From the NCBI GenBank assembly GCA_024404275.1, contig JAKSQG010000007.1, forward strand, positions 1-23,650: a stretch of 23,650 nucleotides of DNA, given 5' to 3'. The notes under the pieces were generated by a model. It was not told where the DNA came from, ran no database searches, and worked only from the letters and a program-made list of their open reading frames with translations. The stretch is from Clostridia bacterium (GTDB lineage Bacteria; Bacillota; Clostridia; Christensenellales; Aristaeellaceae). The translations under genes and the position numbers were made by a program. Shown piece by piece: positions 21,869-23,650 of the stretch (position 1 is its first letter; the number at the start of each line of letters is the position of its first letter).

Positions 21869-23650
21869 ATGGCTGATTACATGACGAATTGTATTCGTAA
21901 TATCGCCCTCATGGGACATGGCGGCGAGGGCAAAACAACGCTGACCGAGGCGATGCTCTACGCCGCGAAAATTATCGATCGTCAGGGCAAGGTCGAAGAC
22001 GGTACCACTACCACCGACTTTGAGCCTGAAGAGATCCGCCGCAAGTGTTCCATCAGCGCCGCTCTGGCGCCTATCGACTGGAACGACAAGATGCTCAACA
22101 TCGTGGACGTTCCCGGTTACTTTGATTTTGTGGGTGAGACGGTCGGTCCCCTGCGTGTGGTCGAAACCGCCTGTATCGTGGTCAGCGCCGCTTCCGGTCT
22201 GACTGTAGGCGCCGAAAAAGCTTTTACCCGTGCCGTCAAGAGCGGTGTGGGCCGTATGTATGTGATCAATCAGATGGACCGTGAAAACGTGTCCTTCTCC
22301 AATACGCTGCAGCAGCTGCGTGAACGTCACGGCTCCTGCGTGGTTCCCGTGCTGATCCCCATCGGCGAGGGTCCCGATTTCCGCGGCGTTGTCAATGTGC
22401 TGGACGGCAAGGCCTATGAAGGCGCTTATGAAAAGAGCGTGGAAGTGCCGATGCCCGAAAACATGAAGGAGCGCGTGGCCCGTGCTCTGGACGCCATCAC
22501 CGAGCAGGTCGCCAGCGATGACGAAGTGCTGATGGAAAAGTATTTCTCCGGTGAGGAGATCACGCCCGAAGAGCTGCTGAACGGCTTCCATAAGGGCATG
22601 AAGGACGGTTCCATCGTTCCCGTGTGCGCCTGCTCCGCCCTGACCGGCGTGGGTATTGCCCGCATGATGGACCTGATGGCCAAGTACCTGCCCTCTCCCA
22701 AGCATCAGGGTATTGTACATGAAGGCTTCAACCCCCGCAACGGCGAAGCTGTCACCCGCACCTGCGTGGACGAAGAGCCCTTCTCCGCTTACATCTTCAA
22801 GACCATTGCCGACCCCTTCGTTGGCAAGCTGAGCCTGTTCAGAATCTTCTCCGGTACGCTGACCAGCGATACGACGCTGTACAACGTCAATAAGGACAAG
22901 ACCGAAAAGATGTCCGGTATCTATATCCTGCGCGGCAAGAAGCAGGTGGCCAAAAAGCTCCTGCACGCCGGTGATATGGGCGCCCTCAACAAGCTGCAGT
23001 TCTCCGCCACCGGCGATACGCTGTGCGATTACAACCATCCCATTCAGTATTCTCAGCTGGCCTTCCCGGCTCCCTGCTTCAGCAAGGCTGTGTATGCCGC
23101 CAAGCAGGGTGAAGAAGACAAGGTCTTCGGCGGCCTGTCCCGTCTGGCTGAAGAAGATCCCTCCATCGTTATCAGCAAGGATCCCGATACCACCGAGACG
23201 CTGCTGAGCGGCCAGGGCGAAATGCATCTGGATGTCATCCGCAACAAGCTGGCGGCCAAGTTCAACGCCAACGCGCTGCTGCAGGATCCCAAGATTGCTT
23301 ACCGTGAGTCCATCCGCCGTCCCATCGATGTTGAAGGACGCCATAAGAAGCAGACCGGCGGTCATGGCCAGTTCGGCGATGTTAAGATCAAGTTCCGTCC
23401 CAATGACGACCCGAACGATACCGAGTTCCATTTTGAAGATGCCGTCGTGGGCGGCACCGTCCCGCGCAACTTCATCCCCGCTGTTGAAAAGGGTCTGCGT
23501 GAAAACATCAAGCACGGCGTGCTGGCCGGCTATCCCGTTGTGGGTCTGACCGCGCAGCTGTACGACGGCGGCTATCATCCCGTTGACTCCTCTGAAATGG
23601 CCTTCAAGACGGCTGCACGTCTGGCCTTCAAGCAGCTGACCGGCGCTATG
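21869..23650 (+). CDS. EF-G-like translational GTPase, 3'-truncated by the window
   Basis: 594 codons are visible of an expected 690 or so. The P-loop is GHGGEGKTT (16-24), followed by GTTTTDF (switch 1), DVPGYFDF (G3, with Tyr84 where EF-G has the catalytic His), NQMD (134-137, where NKxD is canonical) and SALTG (G5). Domain II follows with FKTIADPFVGKLSLFRIFSG. Domains III and IV follow with LSGQGEMHLDVI and KKQTGGHGQFGDV, then the start of domain V-proximal sequence. GHGGEGKTT with DxPGY is the pattern of the EF-G-2 paralogue group (as in Thermus EF-G-2) rather than of translocase EF-G. Its role, perhaps a translation or ribosome-recycling function, is unclear. ATG has GGGAGGAA seven bases upstream. 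It has its own promoter and stands alone after murI. Confidence 0.9.
   Translation, partial: MADYMTNCIRNIALMGHGGEGKTTLTEAMLYAAKIIDRQGKVEDGTTTTDFEPEEIRRKCSISAALAPIDWNDKMLNIVDVPGYFDFVGETVGPLRVVETACIVVSAASGLTVGAEKAFTRAVKSGVGRMYVINQMDRENVSFSNTLQQLRERHGSCVVPVLIPIGEGPDFRGVVNVLDGKAYEGAYEKSVEVPMPENMKERVARALDAITEQVASDDEVLMEKYFSGEEITPEELLNGFHKGMKDGSIVPVCACSALTGVGIARMMDLMAKYLPSPKHQGIVHEGFNPRNGEAVTRTCVDEEPFSAYIFKTIADPFVGKLSLFRIFSGTLTSDTTLYNVNKDKTEKMSGIYILRGKKQVAKKLLHAGDMGALNKLQFSATGDTLCDYNHPIQYSQLAFPAPCFSKAVYAAKQGEEDKVFGGLSRLAEEDPSIVISKDPDTTETLLSGQGEMHLDVIRNKLAAKFNANALLQDPKIAYRESIRRPIDVEGRHKKQTGGHGQFGDVKIKFRPNDDPNDTEFHFEDAVVGGTVPRNFIPAVEKGLRENIKHGVLAGYPVVGLTAQLYDGGYHPVDSSEMAFKTAARLAFKQLTGAM

Noticed and set aside
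21719..23578. 619-codon minus-strand open frame opposite the EF-G-like gene
   Set aside because: The plus strand encodes a GTPase with all G motifs and a promoter and ribosome site; the antisense frame has no recognisable domain or start signals.
1..23650. CRISPR array, tRNA or rRNA gene, insertion sequence, phage genes or attachment site
   Set aside because: I looked on both strands for regularly spaced repeats, tRNA-like cloverleaf sequence, transposase or integrase motifs and flanking inverted repeats, and saw none.

Overview
The window is a gene-dense stretch of about 56% GC (my estimate) from what looks like a Bacillota genome, probably a host-associated member of the Clostridia. The grounds are strong GGAGG ribosome binding sites before nearly every gene, sigma-A-type promoters, a CotH-family protein, exported SH3b and Amidase_3 cell-wall proteins, and the order rpsO - pnp - M16 peptidase known from Bacillus relatives. 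The exact lineage cannot be read from the sequence. All 19 intact genes whose stop lies in the window end in TAA (12) or TGA (7), never TAG.

Layout. 1-1185: end of a CotH-kinase-family gene, interrupted by an in-frame TAG. 1186-3018: proS with its own promoter and terminator. 3039-3565: a small secreted protein of unknown function with strong codon bias, convergent with a cytoplasmic Cys-type sulfatase (3574-5055, minus). 5121-10066 (minus): a complete branched-chain amino acid type ABC importer, transcribed livJ-livH-livM-livG-livF, with three hairpins between livJ and livH. Divergent from it (10173-11843, plus) is a two-gene operon of a PII-like protein and a CPA-type cation/proton antiporter.

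11856-18240 (minus): rpsO, pnp, an M16 zinc peptidase, a dUTPase/MazG-like pyrophosphohydrolase, a five-repeat SH3b protein and a SIMPL-domain protein. Terminator-like hairpins after rpsO and after pnp split it into segments. 18277-20867 (minus): an N-acetylmuramoyl-L-alanine amidase followed by a DEAD-box RNA helicase. 20870-21708 (plus): murI, divergent from the amidase, with -35 boxes only 2 bp apart. 21765-23650 (plus): an EF-G-like GTPase that runs off the end and has non-canonical G3 and G4 motifs.

Most of the content is housekeeping: translation (proS, rpsO, EF-G-like), RNA turnover and remodelling (pnp, DEAD helicase), wall metabolism (murI, amidase) and amino acid import. I see no phage, transposon, CRISPR array, tRNA or rRNA, and no gene-free stretch over 300 bases. 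The best candidates for something under-described are the PII-like/antiporter operon, the EF-G-like protein with altered GTPase motifs, the small secreted protein, and several RNA-level elements (the livJ-livH hairpin cluster and the rpsO leader).
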